Shown here: piece after piece, positions 9,039-17,648 of the stretch | Layout of the letters: each line of letters opens with the position of its first letter | Position numbering within the stretch: position 1 is the first letter of the stretch | Assembly (NCBI RefSeq): GCF_001976065.1 | Contig: NZ_MNAH01000002.1 | Span: 956,252 to 1,020,251 of the forward strand | Length of the DNA: 64,000 nt | Reading direction: 5' to 3' | From: Pseudomonas putida | GTDB taxonomy: Bacteria > Pseudomonadota > Gammaproteobacteria > Pseudomonadales > Pseudomonadaceae | Notes under the pieces: generated by a model | Seen by the model: the letters and a program-made list of their open reading frames with translations, nothing else | Databases searched by the model: none | Told to the model about the DNA's origin: nothing | Program-made: the position numbers and the translations under genes

Positions 9039-9075
9039 AAAACGCCGCCCATCGTGAGAGGGGCGGCGTTTTTTT
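9039..9075 (+). terminator. Rho-independent terminator of acnB
   Basis: Stem ACGCCGCCC (9042-9050) with GGGCGGCGT (9061-9069), ten-base loop, followed by a run of seven T. It sits 20 bases after the acnB stop. Confidence 0.9.
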
Positions 9076-9100
9076 ATGCCTTCAATTTGAACACCGCCCC

Positions 9101-9190
9101 TGTGGGAGCGAGCCTGCTCGCGAAAGCGTCAGCACATTCAACATTGATGCTGGCTGACCCACCGTCTTCGCGAGTAGGCTCGCCCCCACA
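9101..9190. repeat. REP pair, GAGC-type (diverged)
   Basis: TGTGGGAGCGAGCCTGCTCG and its inverted partner (CGAGTAGGCTCGCCCCCACA) enclose about 45 bases between the convergent acnB and SulP genes. The right arm has two substitutions. Confidence 0.8.
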
Positions 9191-9195
9191 TTGGG

Positions 9196-10848
9196 TTATG
9201 CGTACGGCTTGAGCGCCTGCTGCACCGCCCCATCCACACTCAACCCGCTCAGCATCACCCCATTGGCCTCAACCTCTGGCAACATCGCCAAAGCCGTCTG
9301 TGCATCGTCCTTCAGACGCGCCAGAATCAGCCGTTTGCCTTCCTGATGCACCCGCACAAAAAACTCCTGCAATGCCTCGATGCTGGTACCGTCCAGATCT
9401 GGCGATTCCTCAAGACTGAGGATCACCGCATGAACCGGCGTTTGCGAATGCCGGATCAAGTGCAAGGCACCGCCAAGAATCCGCTCGATGTTGGCAAAGA
9501 ACAACGCCTCACCCGGCCGCACAATCAACACGCCCGGCACCGTTTGCGCCGTTGGATGGCGCTGCAGGTCGACAAAGTCGTGACCGCCATCGATGCGCCC
9601 CAGGATCTGGATATCCGCGGCCGACATCTGCTTGAGCATCAAAAGCACACTGATCGCCACGGCGACCAGCAAGCCGTCCAGCACCCCCAGCACCAGCACC
9701 GCGCCCACGGCGCAGATCACCAGCAAGCGGTCTCGGCGCCAGACGAAATAGCGTCCAAGCGGCTGCAGGCTCAAGCCCCGCCCCAGGGCATGGATGACGA
9801 TGGCGGCGAGGATCGGTTCCGGGGTCAGGGCGATGTAAGGCAGCACCGTCAGGACAATTACCAGCACCACCAGCGCCGCTACGATACCGGCCAGGCGCGA
9901 AGTGGCGCCCGCTGCCTCGTTGGCCGATGTCGCCGAGTACCCTGCCCCCGCCGGCATGCCATGAAACAGCCCTGAGAGCAGATTGGAGGCCCCCAGCGCC
10001 AGCAAATCCCGGTTCGACCTGACGCGGTCACCGTGTTTAAGCGCGTTGGCACTGATCGAGCCGTAGGTCTCCGCGTACAGGATCATGACCATGGCAAACC
10101 CCAGTTCGCCCAAACGCAGCCAGTCGGCAAACGGCAGTACCGGCAGCTTCGGCACCTCCAGGCTCAGGTCGATCACGCCGATCAGCTTCACGCCATAGGC
10201 CGGCAGGTCCAGCCACTGTCCTGCCGCAATGCCGATCACCACCACTAACAAACCACCCGGCAAGCGCCGAAACCGTGCAAACAGCCATAACAAGACCAAT
10301 GCCACGGCGCCGACGCCCGCTGCCACCCAGTTCCATTGCGGCAGTTGCTCCAGCAGTTGCGGCAGGAAGCGCACCAGGTTGGCATCAATCAAATGCACGC
10401 CGACCACGCTGGCGACCTGCTTGAGGATGATGGTCAGCGCCAGGCCAAAGGCAAAACCACGCAGCACCGGTTTGGCAATGAACGAGGTCACACTGCCGAG
10501 CTTGAACAACCCGGCCAGCAAGAAAAACGCCCCGGTCACCAGCACCAGGCCGAAGGCCAGGGTCGAACGAAGCCCGGGGTCGCCATTGGCCAGGGTGGCG
10601 GTCGCCGCAGCCAGTACGGCGGCGGAGGATGAAGTGGCCGAGACAATCGCAAAGCGGCTGGTGCCGAACAGGCCATAACACAGTAACCCGGCAAACAAGG
10701 CGATCACCCCGGCCTGGGGTGCCAGTGCGGCGATGCTTGAATAGGCGACCGCTTCGGGCAGCAACAGGCCGGCAATCGACAAGCCGGCCAACAGGTCCTG
10801 CCAGCGGTTGGGTTGCTCGGTGGGATAAGCCTTTGGGGCGTTCGACAA
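9196..10848 (-). CDS. SulP-family anion transporter with STAS domain
   Basis: A 550-residue SLC26/SulP membrane protein. The N-terminal WQDLLAGLSIAGLLLPEAVAYS is the family signature; about 10-14 membrane segments run to near residue 410, and a C-terminal STAS domain (ALFFANIERIL, then LSLEESPDLDGTS) follows. Substrates of this family include sulfate, bicarbonate and dicarboxylates; this one is not assignable from sequence. No ATG precedes the first membrane segment, and a TTG at 10848 has GGAG at good spacing, so I use that start. A terminator hairpin separates it from the amino acid permease upstream. Confidence 0.88.
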   Translation of the reverse strand: MSNAPKAYPTEQPNRWQDLLAGLSIAGLLLPEAVAYSSIAALAPQAGVIALFAGLLCYGLFGTSRFAIVSATSSSAAVLAAATATLANGDPGLRSTLAFGLVLVTGAFFLLAGLFKLGSVTSFIAKPVLRGFAFGLALTIILKQVASVVGVHLIDANLVRFLPQLLEQLPQWNWVAAGVGAVALVLLWLFARFRRLPGGLLVVVIGIAAGQWLDLPAYGVKLIGVIDLSLEVPKLPVLPFADWLRLGELGFAMVMILYAETYGSISANALKHGDRVRSNRDLLALGASNLLSGLFHGMPAGAGYSATSANEAAGATSRLAGIVAALVVLVIVLTVLPYIALTPEPILAAIVIHALGRGLSLQPLGRYFVWRRDRLLVICAVGAVLVLGVLDGLLVAVAISVLLMLKQMSAADIQILGRIDGGHDFVDLQRHPTAQTVPGVLIVRPGEALFFANIERILGGALHLIRHSQTPVHAVILSLEESPDLDGTSIEALQEFFVRVHQEGKRLILARLKDDAQTALAMLPEVEANGVMLSGLSVDGAVQQALKPYA

Positions 10849-10864
10849 TCCAGTGTCTCCAGGC

Positions 10865-10900
10865 AAAAAAAAACCGCTGCACGTTTTACGCGCAGCGGCC
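10865..10900 (-). terminator. Rho-independent terminator of the HAAAP transporter gene
   Basis: On the minus strand a stem of CCGCTGC/GCAGCGG with an extended CG pair is followed by nine T. It lies directly downstream of the permease stop and just before the SulP start. Confidence 0.85.
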
Positions 10901-10922
10901 ACTGTAGCTGAAAATCCTTGAA

Positions 10923-12203
10923 TTACGCGGTCAGCGAGTAGATCAACGCTGAAATCGCCACCAGGCCGACCGCCACCACAAATACGTTTGACGCCTGGCC
11001 GCGATAACGCGCCATGGCCGGTACCTTGCGGATGGCGTACATCGGCATCAGGAACAGGATCGCCGCAATCACCGGCCCCCCCAGGGTTTCGATCATGCCG
11101 AGGATGCTCGGGTTCAGGGTGGCGACGATCCAGCACACCACCAGCATGAACGCCGCGACAATACGGTCCAGGGTCTTGGCCGCCGGACGCTTGCCGCTCT
11201 TGACGATCAGGCCCTTCAGCCCCTCGCTGGCGCCGATGTAGTGCCCCAGGAACGACTTGGAAATGGCCACGAAGGCAATCAACGGCGCCGCGAAGGCGAT
11301 GGTCGGGTTGCTGAAGTGGTTGGCCAGGTACGACAGGATCGACAGGTTCTGCGCTTTCGCCTCGGCCAGTTGCGCCGGCGACAGGGTCAGCACGCAGCTG
11401 AACACGAAGAACAACACCATCACCACCATCAAGGCGTGAGCCCGGGACAGGATCTGCGAGCTACGTTCTTCGGCGTGCTCGCCGTAACGGCGCTTCTGGT
11501 CCACGGCGAACGCCGAGATGATCGGCGAATGGTTGAACGAGAACACCATCACCGGAATCGCCAGCCACAGGGTGTGCAGCAACGCGGACGGCTCGGGCAG
11601 CGTACTGGCCGTGCTCAGGATGCCGCCATTCCAGTGCGGAATCAGGAACACCGCCAGAAACAGCAGTGCGACGATGAACGGGTAGACCATCAGGCTCATG
11701 GCCTTGACGATGACCTGCTCGCCGCAGCGCACCACGGCCAGCAGGCCGAGGATCAGCACGAACGACAACACCGCCCGCGGAGGCGGCATGATGTGCAGCT
11801 GGTGTTCGAGAAAGCTGCCCACGGTATTGGTCAGGGCCACGCTGTAGATCAACAGGATCGGGAAGATCGCGAAGAAGTACAGCAAGGTGATCAAGGCACC
11901 GGCCTTGAGACCGAAATGCTCTTCTACCACTTCGGTGATGTCCGCGCCTTCGCGACCGGACAGCACAAAGCGGGTCAAGCCGCGGTGTGCATAGAACGTC
12001 ATCGGGAATGCCAGCACTGCCAGCACCAGCAGCGGCCAGAAGCCACCCAGGCCCGCGTTGATCGGTAAAAACAGGGTTCCCGCACCAATCGCCGTGCCAA
12101 ACAGGCCCAGCATCCAGGTGGTGTCCTGGCGGTTCCAGCTCGAAAGGGTTGCGGGTGTCGCTGCTACAAAGCGTTCGTTAACGCTATTGGCCTGATCATT
12201 CAT
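10923..12203 (-). CDS. HAAAP-family amino acid permease (serine/threonine or aromatic)
   Basis: A 426-residue inner-membrane permease of the hydroxy/aromatic amino acid permease family (SdaC/TdcC/Mtr group), with about 11 membrane helices. Family features are WMLGLFGTAIGAGTLFLPI at the first helix, the FNHSPIISAFAV segment, and ISKSFLGHYIGASEG later. The overall pattern resembles SdaC-type serine transporters, but the substrate is inferred. The ATG at 12203 has GGAG eight bases upstream and was chosen over longer in-frame extensions that run through a REP element. Transcription ends at the hairpin at 10865-10900. Confidence 0.9.
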   Translation of the reverse strand: MNDQANSVNERFVAATPATLSSWNRQDTTWMLGLFGTAIGAGTLFLPINAGLGGFWPLLVLAVLAFPMTFYAHRGLTRFVLSGREGADITEVVEEHFGLKAGALITLLYFFAIFPILLIYSVALTNTVGSFLEHQLHIMPPPRAVLSFVLILGLLAVVRCGEQVIVKAMSLMVYPFIVALLFLAVFLIPHWNGGILSTASTLPEPSALLHTLWLAIPVMVFSFNHSPIISAFAVDQKRRYGEHAEERSSQILSRAHALMVVMVLFFVFSCVLTLSPAQLAEAKAQNLSILSYLANHFSNPTIAFAAPLIAFVAISKSFLGHYIGASEGLKGLIVKSGKRPAAKTLDRIVAAFMLVVCWIVATLNPSILGMIETLGGPVIAAILFLMPMYAIRKVPAMARYRGQASNVFVVAVGLVAISALIYSLTA

Positions 12204-12559
12204 CCGGTGGGATCTCCACATTCCGGTCACTTGCCACCCGGCCAGAACGCGTCGGAATACCCGACAGGCAGCGCCCTGGCCGAAACAGGGGCGCGATTCT
12301 GGAGGATTAGTGAACAGAAGCAAAGACTTAGGTGAGGAACGGTGGTACCAATTTGAGATCGCGTGAACACCAAATTCCCCTGTGGGAGCGAGCCTGCTCG
12401 CGATAGCGGTGGCACATCCAGCATTCAAAGTGACTGAAACACCGCTATCGCGAGCAGGCTCGCTCCCACAATGAAGAGCTGCATCTCATCACTCCCTGCT
12501 TGATAAAGGTTATCCATCATGTATTTTAACTCAACCTGCTCACCTTCCGGAGTCTTCCC
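12204..12559. other. 356-base gap between divergent permease and tautomerase genes
   Basis: It contains the REP pair at 12381-12470. The flanks (12204-12380 and 12471-12559) should carry the two divergent promoters. No convincing gene, operator or RNA was recognised. Confidence 0.5.
12381..12470. repeat. REP pair, GAGC-type
   Basis: TGTGGGAGCGAGCCTGCTCG and its exact inverted partner enclose a spacer in which the arms extend further (ATAGCGGT/ACCGCTAT), giving a stem longer than 25 bp. Confidence 0.9.
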
Positions 12560-12943
12560 ATGCCACTGGTTCGCGTCGACCTCAAGAAACAGCATGACCC
12601 CACCTACGCCAAGCGTATCGGCCAACAGATCTACGCCGCCCTGCGCAGCGCCATCGGCGTGCCGGAAAACGATAACTTCCAGATCCTCGCCGAACACGAC
12701 GAACAGCATTTCATCTTCGATCCCCAATACCTGGGCATCCAGCGCAGTGACGGCCTGGTGGTCATCCAGATCACCCTGAGCGAAGGCCGGACCCTGGAGC
12801 AGAAAAAGCTGCTGTATAAAACCATCGTCGAAAACCTCAATACCCAACTGGCCGTGCGCCTGGAAGATGTTTTCATTAACCTGGTGGAAGTGAAGAAAGA
12901 GAACCGGTCGTTCGGCAACGGGATTGCCCAATACGCCCTCTGA
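12560..12943 (+). CDS. Tautomerase-family protein
   Basis: A 127-residue protein of the tautomerase superfamily (tautomerase_2-like, longer than 4-oxalocrotonate tautomerase). The initiator is followed directly by proline (MPLVRVDL), the N-terminal catalytic base of the family once methionine is removed. FQILAEHDEQHFIFDP and LVEVKKENRSFGNG are typical of this subgroup. The in vivo substrate is unknown. A TetR regulator gene starts 28 bases downstream on the same strand, so the pair is probably one transcript. Confidence 0.88.
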   Translation: MPLVRVDLKKQHDPTYAKRIGQQIYAALRSAIGVPENDNFQILAEHDEQHFIFDPQYLGIQRSDGLVVIQITLSEGRTLEQKKLLYKTIVENLNTQLAVRLEDVFINLVEVKKENRSFGNGIAQYAL

Positions 12944-12971
12944 CAACCACCTATTGACCTGTGAGCCAGCC

Positions 12972-13565
12972 ATGCCCCGCGTTTCCCGCAAACAAGCCGA
13001 CCTTAACCGCGAAATCATCGTCGAGGCCGCCACCCGGCTGTTTCGCGAGCGCGGCCTGCACGGGATCAGCGTCGTCGACGTCATGGCCGCTGCGGGCCTG
13101 ACCCATGGCGGTTTCTATGGCCACTTCGAATCCAAGGAAGCGCTGGCCAGGGAGGCCAGTGAACGGGCATTCAAGGAGGTGGGGGCGAAATGGCGCGAAC
13201 GGATCACCGGCGAAAACAAAGCGCAGGCACGGCGAGCCTTGATCGAGCCTTACCTGTCGGCCTACAGCCGCGACAATCCCGGTGAAAGCTGCCCGGTGGT
13301 GGCCTTTGCCGGCGACATGTGCCACGAGCCCACCGACAGCGCCTTGCGCGAACCCTTCATGGCCGGCTTGAATCGCCTGCTCGAGGCCTTCAGTCAATTG
13401 ATGGACTCGCACGATCCCGCGGCAAACCGGCAGCAGGCGCTGGTGCAATATTCGCTGATGGTAGGCGCGTTGACACTGGCCCGGGCCACCCGGGGTGATC
13501 CGCTGTCGGAGGAAATCCTCGAGGCGGCGCAGTCCTTCCTGACAGACCCCCCTTCCTTGGCCTGA
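12972..13565 (+). CDS. TetR-family transcriptional regulator
   Basis: A 197-residue TetR repressor. The N-terminal HTH runs through VEAATRLFRERGLHGISVVD and AAGLTHGGFYGHF, the latter a clear recognition helix. The C-terminal ligand domain contains CPVVAFAGDM. I chose the ATG at 12972 (MPRVSRKQADLNRE) over an upstream one that would overlap the tautomerase. Regulation of the adjacent tautomerase is an inference from spacing; the effector may be a reactive electrophile, as for other regulators beside such enzymes. Confidence 0.88.
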   Translation: MPRVSRKQADLNREIIVEAATRLFRERGLHGISVVDVMAAAGLTHGGFYGHFESKEALAREASERAFKEVGAKWRERITGENKAQARRALIEPYLSAYSRDNPGESCPVVAFAGDMCHEPTDSALREPFMAGLNRLLEAFSQLMDSHDPAANRQQALVQYSLMVGALTLARATRGDPLSEEILEAAQSFLTDPPSLA

Positions 13566-13570
13566 AAATT

Positions 13571-13612
13571 CGCTGCGATCAAAAAAGCTCGCAGGCTGCG
13601 CCAGCTCCTACA
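13571..13612. repeat. Short intergenic repeat related to CGCAGCCTGCGGCAGCTCCTAC elements
   Basis: The segment GCTCGCAGGCTGCGCCAGCTCCTAC resembles a second Pseudomonas intergenic repeat family, half of which recurs at 33532-33552. Only one arm is well preserved here. Confidence 0.45.
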
Positions 13613-13702
13613 CTTAGGAGCATGGCTGTTGCCAATCTGCCCCGCTGCCAGCACTCTCAACCGACGTTCGAGCCCGACGATCCGCGCCCACAGGAGCAAA
13701 GC

Positions 13703-14668
13703 ATGCCTGCAACCGTTCTGGTACTGGTTGAAACCATCAATGATTACCTGCCCATTCTCGAACGCCAGGGCTTTCACCTGATCCTGGCGCCCACGCCTGC
13801 CGAGCGCGCCGAGGCCATCAGCCGGCACAGCGGCCAGATCGACGCCGTCCTGACCCGTGGCCCGCTCGGCCTCTATGCCGACGAAATCGCCGCCCTGCCC
13901 AACCTCAAGATCATCTGCGTGATTGGCGCAGGTTATGAGCAGGTCGACCTGCAAGCCGCCGCCGACCGCGGCCTCACCGTCACCAATGGCGCCGGGGTCA
14001 ACGCCTCCTCGGTGGCGGACCATGCCATGGCACTGCTGTTGTCGCTGGTGCGCGACATCCCCCGCTGCGATGCCGCCGTACGCCGGGGAGAATGGCCGAA
14101 AATCATGCGCCCTTCCCTGGCCGGCAAGCGCCTGGGCATTCTTGGCCTCGGCGCGGTTGGCATGGCCATCGCCAAACGCGCCGGCGCCGGCTTCGACATG
14201 AGCGTGAGCTACCACAACCGCCAGCACCGCAGTGATGTGCCCTACAAGTTCTGCTCGACCCCCACCGAACTGGCGCGCGCCTCGGACTTCCTGATCGTCG
14301 CCACTCCGGGCGGCCTGGGCACCAAGCACCTGATCAACAAACAGGTGCTCGAAGCCCTCGGACCCAACGGTTTTTTCGTCAACATCGCCCGCGCCAGCGT
14401 AGTGGTCACCGCCGACCTGATCAGCGCGCTGGAGCAACGGCGGATTGCCGGTGCCGCGCTGGATGTCTTCGACGCCGAGCCCAAGGTACCGGATGCCCTC
14501 AAGGTCCTGGCGAATGTCATTCTCAGCCCGCATGTGGCCGGGCTGTCCCCCGAGGCCACCCAAGGCACCGTGGAACTGGTGGGCCGCAATCTCGTGGCGT
14601 TTTTTTCCGGCCAGCCGGTGCTGACCCCCATCGAGCTGCCAAAGGGCGTGACCCAGGCCGTCCAGTAA
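13703..14668 (+). CDS. D-isomer 2-hydroxyacid dehydrogenase (glyoxylate/hydroxypyruvate reductase type)
   Basis: A 321-residue NAD(P)-dependent dehydrogenase. It carries the Rossmann motif GLGAVG at 148-153, and the catalytic triad is seen as R230 (VNIARASVV), E259 (FDAEPKVP) and H277 (LSPHVAG). Such enzymes reduce 2-keto acids such as glyoxylate, hydroxypyruvate or 2-ketogluconate; the exact substrate is not deducible. The ATG at 13703 has AGGAG seven bases upstream. It stands alone between a TetR gene and a phosphotransferase gene. Confidence 0.9.
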   Translation: MPATVLVLVETINDYLPILERQGFHLILAPTPAERAEAISRHSGQIDAVLTRGPLGLYADEIAALPNLKIICVIGAGYEQVDLQAAADRGLTVTNGAGVNASSVADHAMALLLSLVRDIPRCDAAVRRGEWPKIMRPSLAGKRLGILGLGAVGMAIAKRAGAGFDMSVSYHNRQHRSDVPYKFCSTPTELARASDFLIVATPGGLGTKHLINKQVLEALGPNGFFVNIARASVVVTADLISALEQRRIAGAALDVFDAEPKVPDALKVLANVILSPHVAGLSPEATQGTVELVGRNLVAFFSGQPVLTPIELPKGVTQAVQ

Positions 14669-14811
14669 GACAATTCAAACAGATGTATCAAAAACAATGA
14701 TTGCCCGGCAACACGCTCACCTATAAGGGCCGGCGGAGGTTGTGGGTACCGGGTGCGCGCATTAGATTAGCCAATAGTTTCAGGCCACCAGAATAAGCAG
14801 AAGGGATAAGC

Positions 14812-15879
14812 ATGGCGCTTACTGACCAATCCACCCGCACCCGCACCGGCGAAGAGCTCGATGCCAGCCTGATCGATCCATACCTCAAGGCCCACATTCC
14901 AGGCCTGAGCGGCCTGCCACGCATCAGCCAGTTCCCGGGCGGTGCGTCGAACCTCACCTATTTGCTCGAATACCCCGAGCAAGAATTCGTCCTGCGTCGC
15001 CCGCCATTCGGTCACAAGGCCAAGTCCGCCCATGACATGGGCCGCGAATTCCGCATCCTCAACCAATTGCGCGACGGCTTCCCGTATTGCCCCAAGGCCT
15101 ACGTGCACTGCACCGACGAAGCGGTGATCGGCGCCGAATTCTATGTGATGGAGCGGGTCAACGGCATCATCCTGCGCTCCGAACTGCCGCCGGAACTGGG
15201 GCTGGACTCGGCAAAAACCGAAACCCTGTGCAAGAGCTTCATCGACAAGTTCGTCGAGCTGCACCGTGTCGACTACAACGCCTATGGCCTGGGTGACCTG
15301 GGCAAGCCGCAAGGCTACGTGGCACGGCAGATCAAAGGCTGGAGCGAGCGCTACGAGAAAGCCCTGACCCCCGACGCGCCGCACTGGGAAGCGGTGAAAG
15401 CCTGGCTCAACGACAAGATGCCGGCCGATCACCCGACCTCCAGCATCGTGCACAACGACTACCGCTTTGACAACGTCATCCTCGACCCGAACAACCCGAT
15501 GCAGATCATCGGCGTGCTCGACTGGGAACTGACCACCCTGGGCGACCCGCTGATGGACCTCGGCAACACCCTCGCCTACTGGATCGAAGCCAGTGACCCG
15601 GCGCCGGTACAGCTGATGCGCCGCCAGCCCAGCCACGCTCCGGGCATGCTGACCCGCCGCGAATTCGTCGACTACTACGCCGAGCGTTCCGGCATCGAGA
15701 TCGACAACTTCGACTTCTACTACACCTACGGCCTGTTCCGCCTGGCTGGCATCGTGCAGCAGATCTACTACCGCTTCTACCATGGCCAGACCCAGGACAA
15801 ACGCTTCGCGCAGTTCATTCACATGAACAAATTGCTGGAGCAGATGAGCCTGCAGGTCATCCACAAATCCAGCCTCTGA
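14812..15879 (+). CDS. Phosphotransferase-family protein (APH/ACAD10 kinase-like)
   Basis: A 355-residue protein with the aminoglycoside-phosphotransferase kinase fold. The glycine-rich GGASNLTYLL (about 43-52), catalytic loop VHNDYRFDNVI and metal-binding DWELTTLGDP are all intact. The family includes the kinase domain of ACAD10/11, which phosphorylates 4-hydroxy fatty acyl-CoA for breakdown. The SDR dehydrogenase immediately downstream fits a hydroxy-acid role (inference). It is not likely to be an antibiotic-resistance enzyme. A GGGATAAGC site precedes the ATG. Confidence 0.88.
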   Translation: MALTDQSTRTRTGEELDASLIDPYLKAHIPGLSGLPRISQFPGGASNLTYLLEYPEQEFVLRRPPFGHKAKSAHDMGREFRILNQLRDGFPYCPKAYVHCTDEAVIGAEFYVMERVNGIILRSELPPELGLDSAKTETLCKSFIDKFVELHRVDYNAYGLGDLGKPQGYVARQIKGWSERYEKALTPDAPHWEAVKAWLNDKMPADHPTSSIVHNDYRFDNVILDPNNPMQIIGVLDWELTTLGDPLMDLGNTLAYWIEASDPAPVQLMRRQPSHAPGMLTRREFVDYYAERSGIEIDNFDFYYTYGLFRLAGIVQQIYYRFYHGQTQDKRFAQFIHMNKLLEQMSLQVIHKSSL

Positions 15880-15893
15880 TACAACACAGCCCT

Positions 15894-15921
15894 TGTAGGA
15901 GCCCGGCTCGCCGGCTCCTAC
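15894..15921. repeat. Single short hairpin of the GTAGGAGC repeat family
   Basis: TGTAGGAGCCCGGCTCGCCGGCTCCTACG forms a compact stem between the phosphotransferase and SDR genes. It is a fused or truncated version of the GTAGGAGC REP. Confidence 0.6.
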
Positions 15922-15955
15922 GAACAGCGATTCGGCTCCATAACAAGGAAAAACC

Positions 15956-16723
15956 ATGTCCAAGACTCAGTTGTTCGACCTCGACGGCAAGATCGCTTTC
16001 GTCTCCGGCGCCAGCCGTGGCATCGGTGAAGCCATCGCCAAACTGCTGGCGCAGCAAGGCGCCCACGTGATTGTCTCGAGCCGCAAGCTTGAAGGCTGCC
16101 AACACGTCGCCGACGCGATCATCGCCGCCGGTGGCAAAGCCACCGCCATCGCCTGCCACATTGGCGAAATGGAGCAGATCAGCCAGGTCTTCGCCGGTAT
16201 CAAGGAACAGTTCGGGCGCCTGGACATCCTGGTCAACAACGCCGCGACCAACCCGCAATTCTGCAACGTGCTGGACACCGACCTCAGCGCCTTCCAGAAA
16301 ACCGTCGACGTCAATATCCGCGGCTATTTCTTCATGTCGGTGGAAGCCGGCAAGCTGATGCGCGAGAACGGCGGCGGCAGCATCATCAACGTCGCGTCGA
16401 TCAACGGCGTGTCGCCGGGCATATTCCAAGGCATCTACTCGGTGACCAAGGCGGCGGTGATCAACATGACCAAGGTGTTCGCCAAGGAATGCGCGCAGTT
16501 CGGCATCCGTTGCAACGCGCTGCTGCCGGGCCTGACCGACACCAAATTCGCTTCGGCGCTGGTGAAAAACGAGGCCATCCTGAATACCGCGTTGCAACAA
16601 ATCCCGCTCAAGCGCGTAGCCGATCCGAGCGAGATGGCCGGTGCGGTGCTGTACCTGGCGAGTGATGCCTCAAGCTACACCACCGGCGTTTCGCTGAACG
16701 TGGACGGTGGCTTCCTGTCCTGA
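15956..16723 (+). CDS. Short-chain dehydrogenase/reductase
   Basis: A 255-residue classical SDR. The cofactor motif GASRGIGEA starts at residue 18, NNAATNP follows, and the catalytic pair is Y161 and K165 (YSVTK). The C-terminus TTGVSLNVDGG is typical of FabG-like enzymes. It follows the kinase-like gene by 76 bases and is probably cotranscribed; together they suggest oxidation of a hydroxyacyl or hydroxy-acid substrate (inference). Confidence 0.9.
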   Translation: MSKTQLFDLDGKIAFVSGASRGIGEAIAKLLAQQGAHVIVSSRKLEGCQHVADAIIAAGGKATAIACHIGEMEQISQVFAGIKEQFGRLDILVNNAATNPQFCNVLDTDLSAFQKTVDVNIRGYFFMSVEAGKLMRENGGGSIINVASINGVSPGIFQGIYSVTKAAVINMTKVFAKECAQFGIRCNALLPGLTDTKFASALVKNEAILNTALQQIPLKRVADPSEMAGAVLYLASDASSYTTGVSLNVDGGFLS

Positions 16724-16744
16724 CCTGATACGACCCTGTCAATG

Positions 16745-16842
16745 TATGAGCGAGACTGCTCGCGATGGAGGTCAGAGCGCCGCGGGGTGTCAGGCACCCT
16801 GCGTCATCGTTGCCGTTTTTCGCGAGCAGGCTCGCTCCTGCA
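16745..16842. repeat. REP pair, GAGC-type (left arm diverged)
   Basis: The right arm CGCGAGCAGGCTCGCTCCTGCA is intact, while the left arm GAGCGAGACTGCTCGCGA has a substitution. The pair lies between two convergent genes. Confidence 0.75.
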
Positions 16843-16859
16843 CAAACTTGGCGCTTTGT

Positions 16860-17075
16860 TTACTGTGTGACGCACCGCGTCACGGTGGTTTCGCGCGTCA
16901 CCTGCCCTTCCGCCCGCATATCGCCCATTACTTGGGTGCTATCGGAGGTCTGGCAGGTCTTTTCAGGCGGTGGCGGTGGTGCGGCAGGCGGTGGCGGTGG
17001 CGGACTGGCGCAGCCGCCGAGAATGATTGCGCAGAGCGACAGGGGTGCAAAAACGCGTTTCCCAAGACTTTTCAT
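16860..17075 (-). CDS. Small proline-rich lipoprotein, unknown function
   Basis: A 71-residue predicted lipoprotein. A short basic start (MKSLGKR), hydrophobic segment and lipobox LGGC precede an acylated cysteine at about residue 21. The mature protein has two proline runs of six and five residues around PAAP, then a soluble tail with two cysteines that could pair. The start at 17075 was chosen for the signal peptide; the upstream in-frame ATG at 17105 would spoil it. Proline runs may span cell-wall space (inference). No homologue of known function is recognised. Confidence 0.65.
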   Translation of the reverse strand: MKSLGKRVFAPLSLCAIILGGCASPPPPPPAAPPPPPEKTCQTSDSTQVMGDMRAEGQVTRETTVTRCVTQ

Positions 17076-17216
17076 AGGTTGACCCGCGATAAGGGATGTA
17101 CACATTTGTGTGACAACAGAACCCCGCCGGAAAGTTCACGGGGGGTCGCAGAAATATCACTTTTGTACTTTTTTATCGCGCATTCAGCCGTCCTGGCATG
17201 GCTAACCTGGCAATTC

Positions 17217-17468
17217 CTACACTACCGGGTCCGGGCGTTGCAGGCTGTTGCTTTGCAGTTCGTAGCGCAATTCTTCGAGCAGTGCCGCCACCGATTCGGG
17301 TGACTGCAGCCTGGCCACGTTCAACCCACTGACCACCAGATCGACTTGTCCGGACACCGGGTCGTAAAGCTTGATGGTCAACGAATGATCGCCGGAGACA
17401 TTGCACTCACAAGCCAAGGGCGAAAAGGTCCGTTCAATTTGCGTGCGTAACTGGGACACCTGAATCAT
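17217..17468 (-). CDS. DUF1652-family protein
   Basis: An 83-residue protein matching the Pseudomonas DUF1652 pattern: a start like VSQLRTQIERTFSPLACECN, then TIKLYDPVSGQVDLVVSGL and a C-terminal helix ALLEELRYEL. No function is known for the family. The ATG at 17468 was preferred over one seven codons upstream because DUF1652 proteins begin close to the SELR/SQLR motif. It lies in the same direction as the PAS-LuxR regulator gene but 180 bases away. Confidence 0.75.
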   Translation of the reverse strand: MIQVSQLRTQIERTFSPLACECNVSGDHSLTIKLYDPVSGQVDLVVSGLNVARLQSPESVAALLEELRYELQSNSLQRPDPVV

Positions 17469-17648
17469 TGCGATAACCCGGTGTTGCAATCAAATGCGCT
17501 GGTGGGGCGTTCGTCGTGCATGGCTGTTCCTTTAGCATCCGAGAAACGGGGAATGATCCAGAACTGTCATCCACCCGCTCTTAGGCTACTGCTTGGCAAA
17601 GCCACTCAGAACGTAAATTTGCACCCCACACACTAGTGCATTTGCACC

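Noticed and set aside
6485..9052. An 855-codon open frame on the minus strand opposite acnB
   Set aside because: It is the antisense shadow of a highly biased G+C-rich gene; its translation is low in complexity and resembles no family, while acnB on the plus strand is unmistakable.
14812..15879. Aminoglycoside resistance phosphotransferase
   Set aside because: Only the kinase fold is shared; the sequence pattern and the SDR neighbour fit the ACAD10-like metabolic kinase group.
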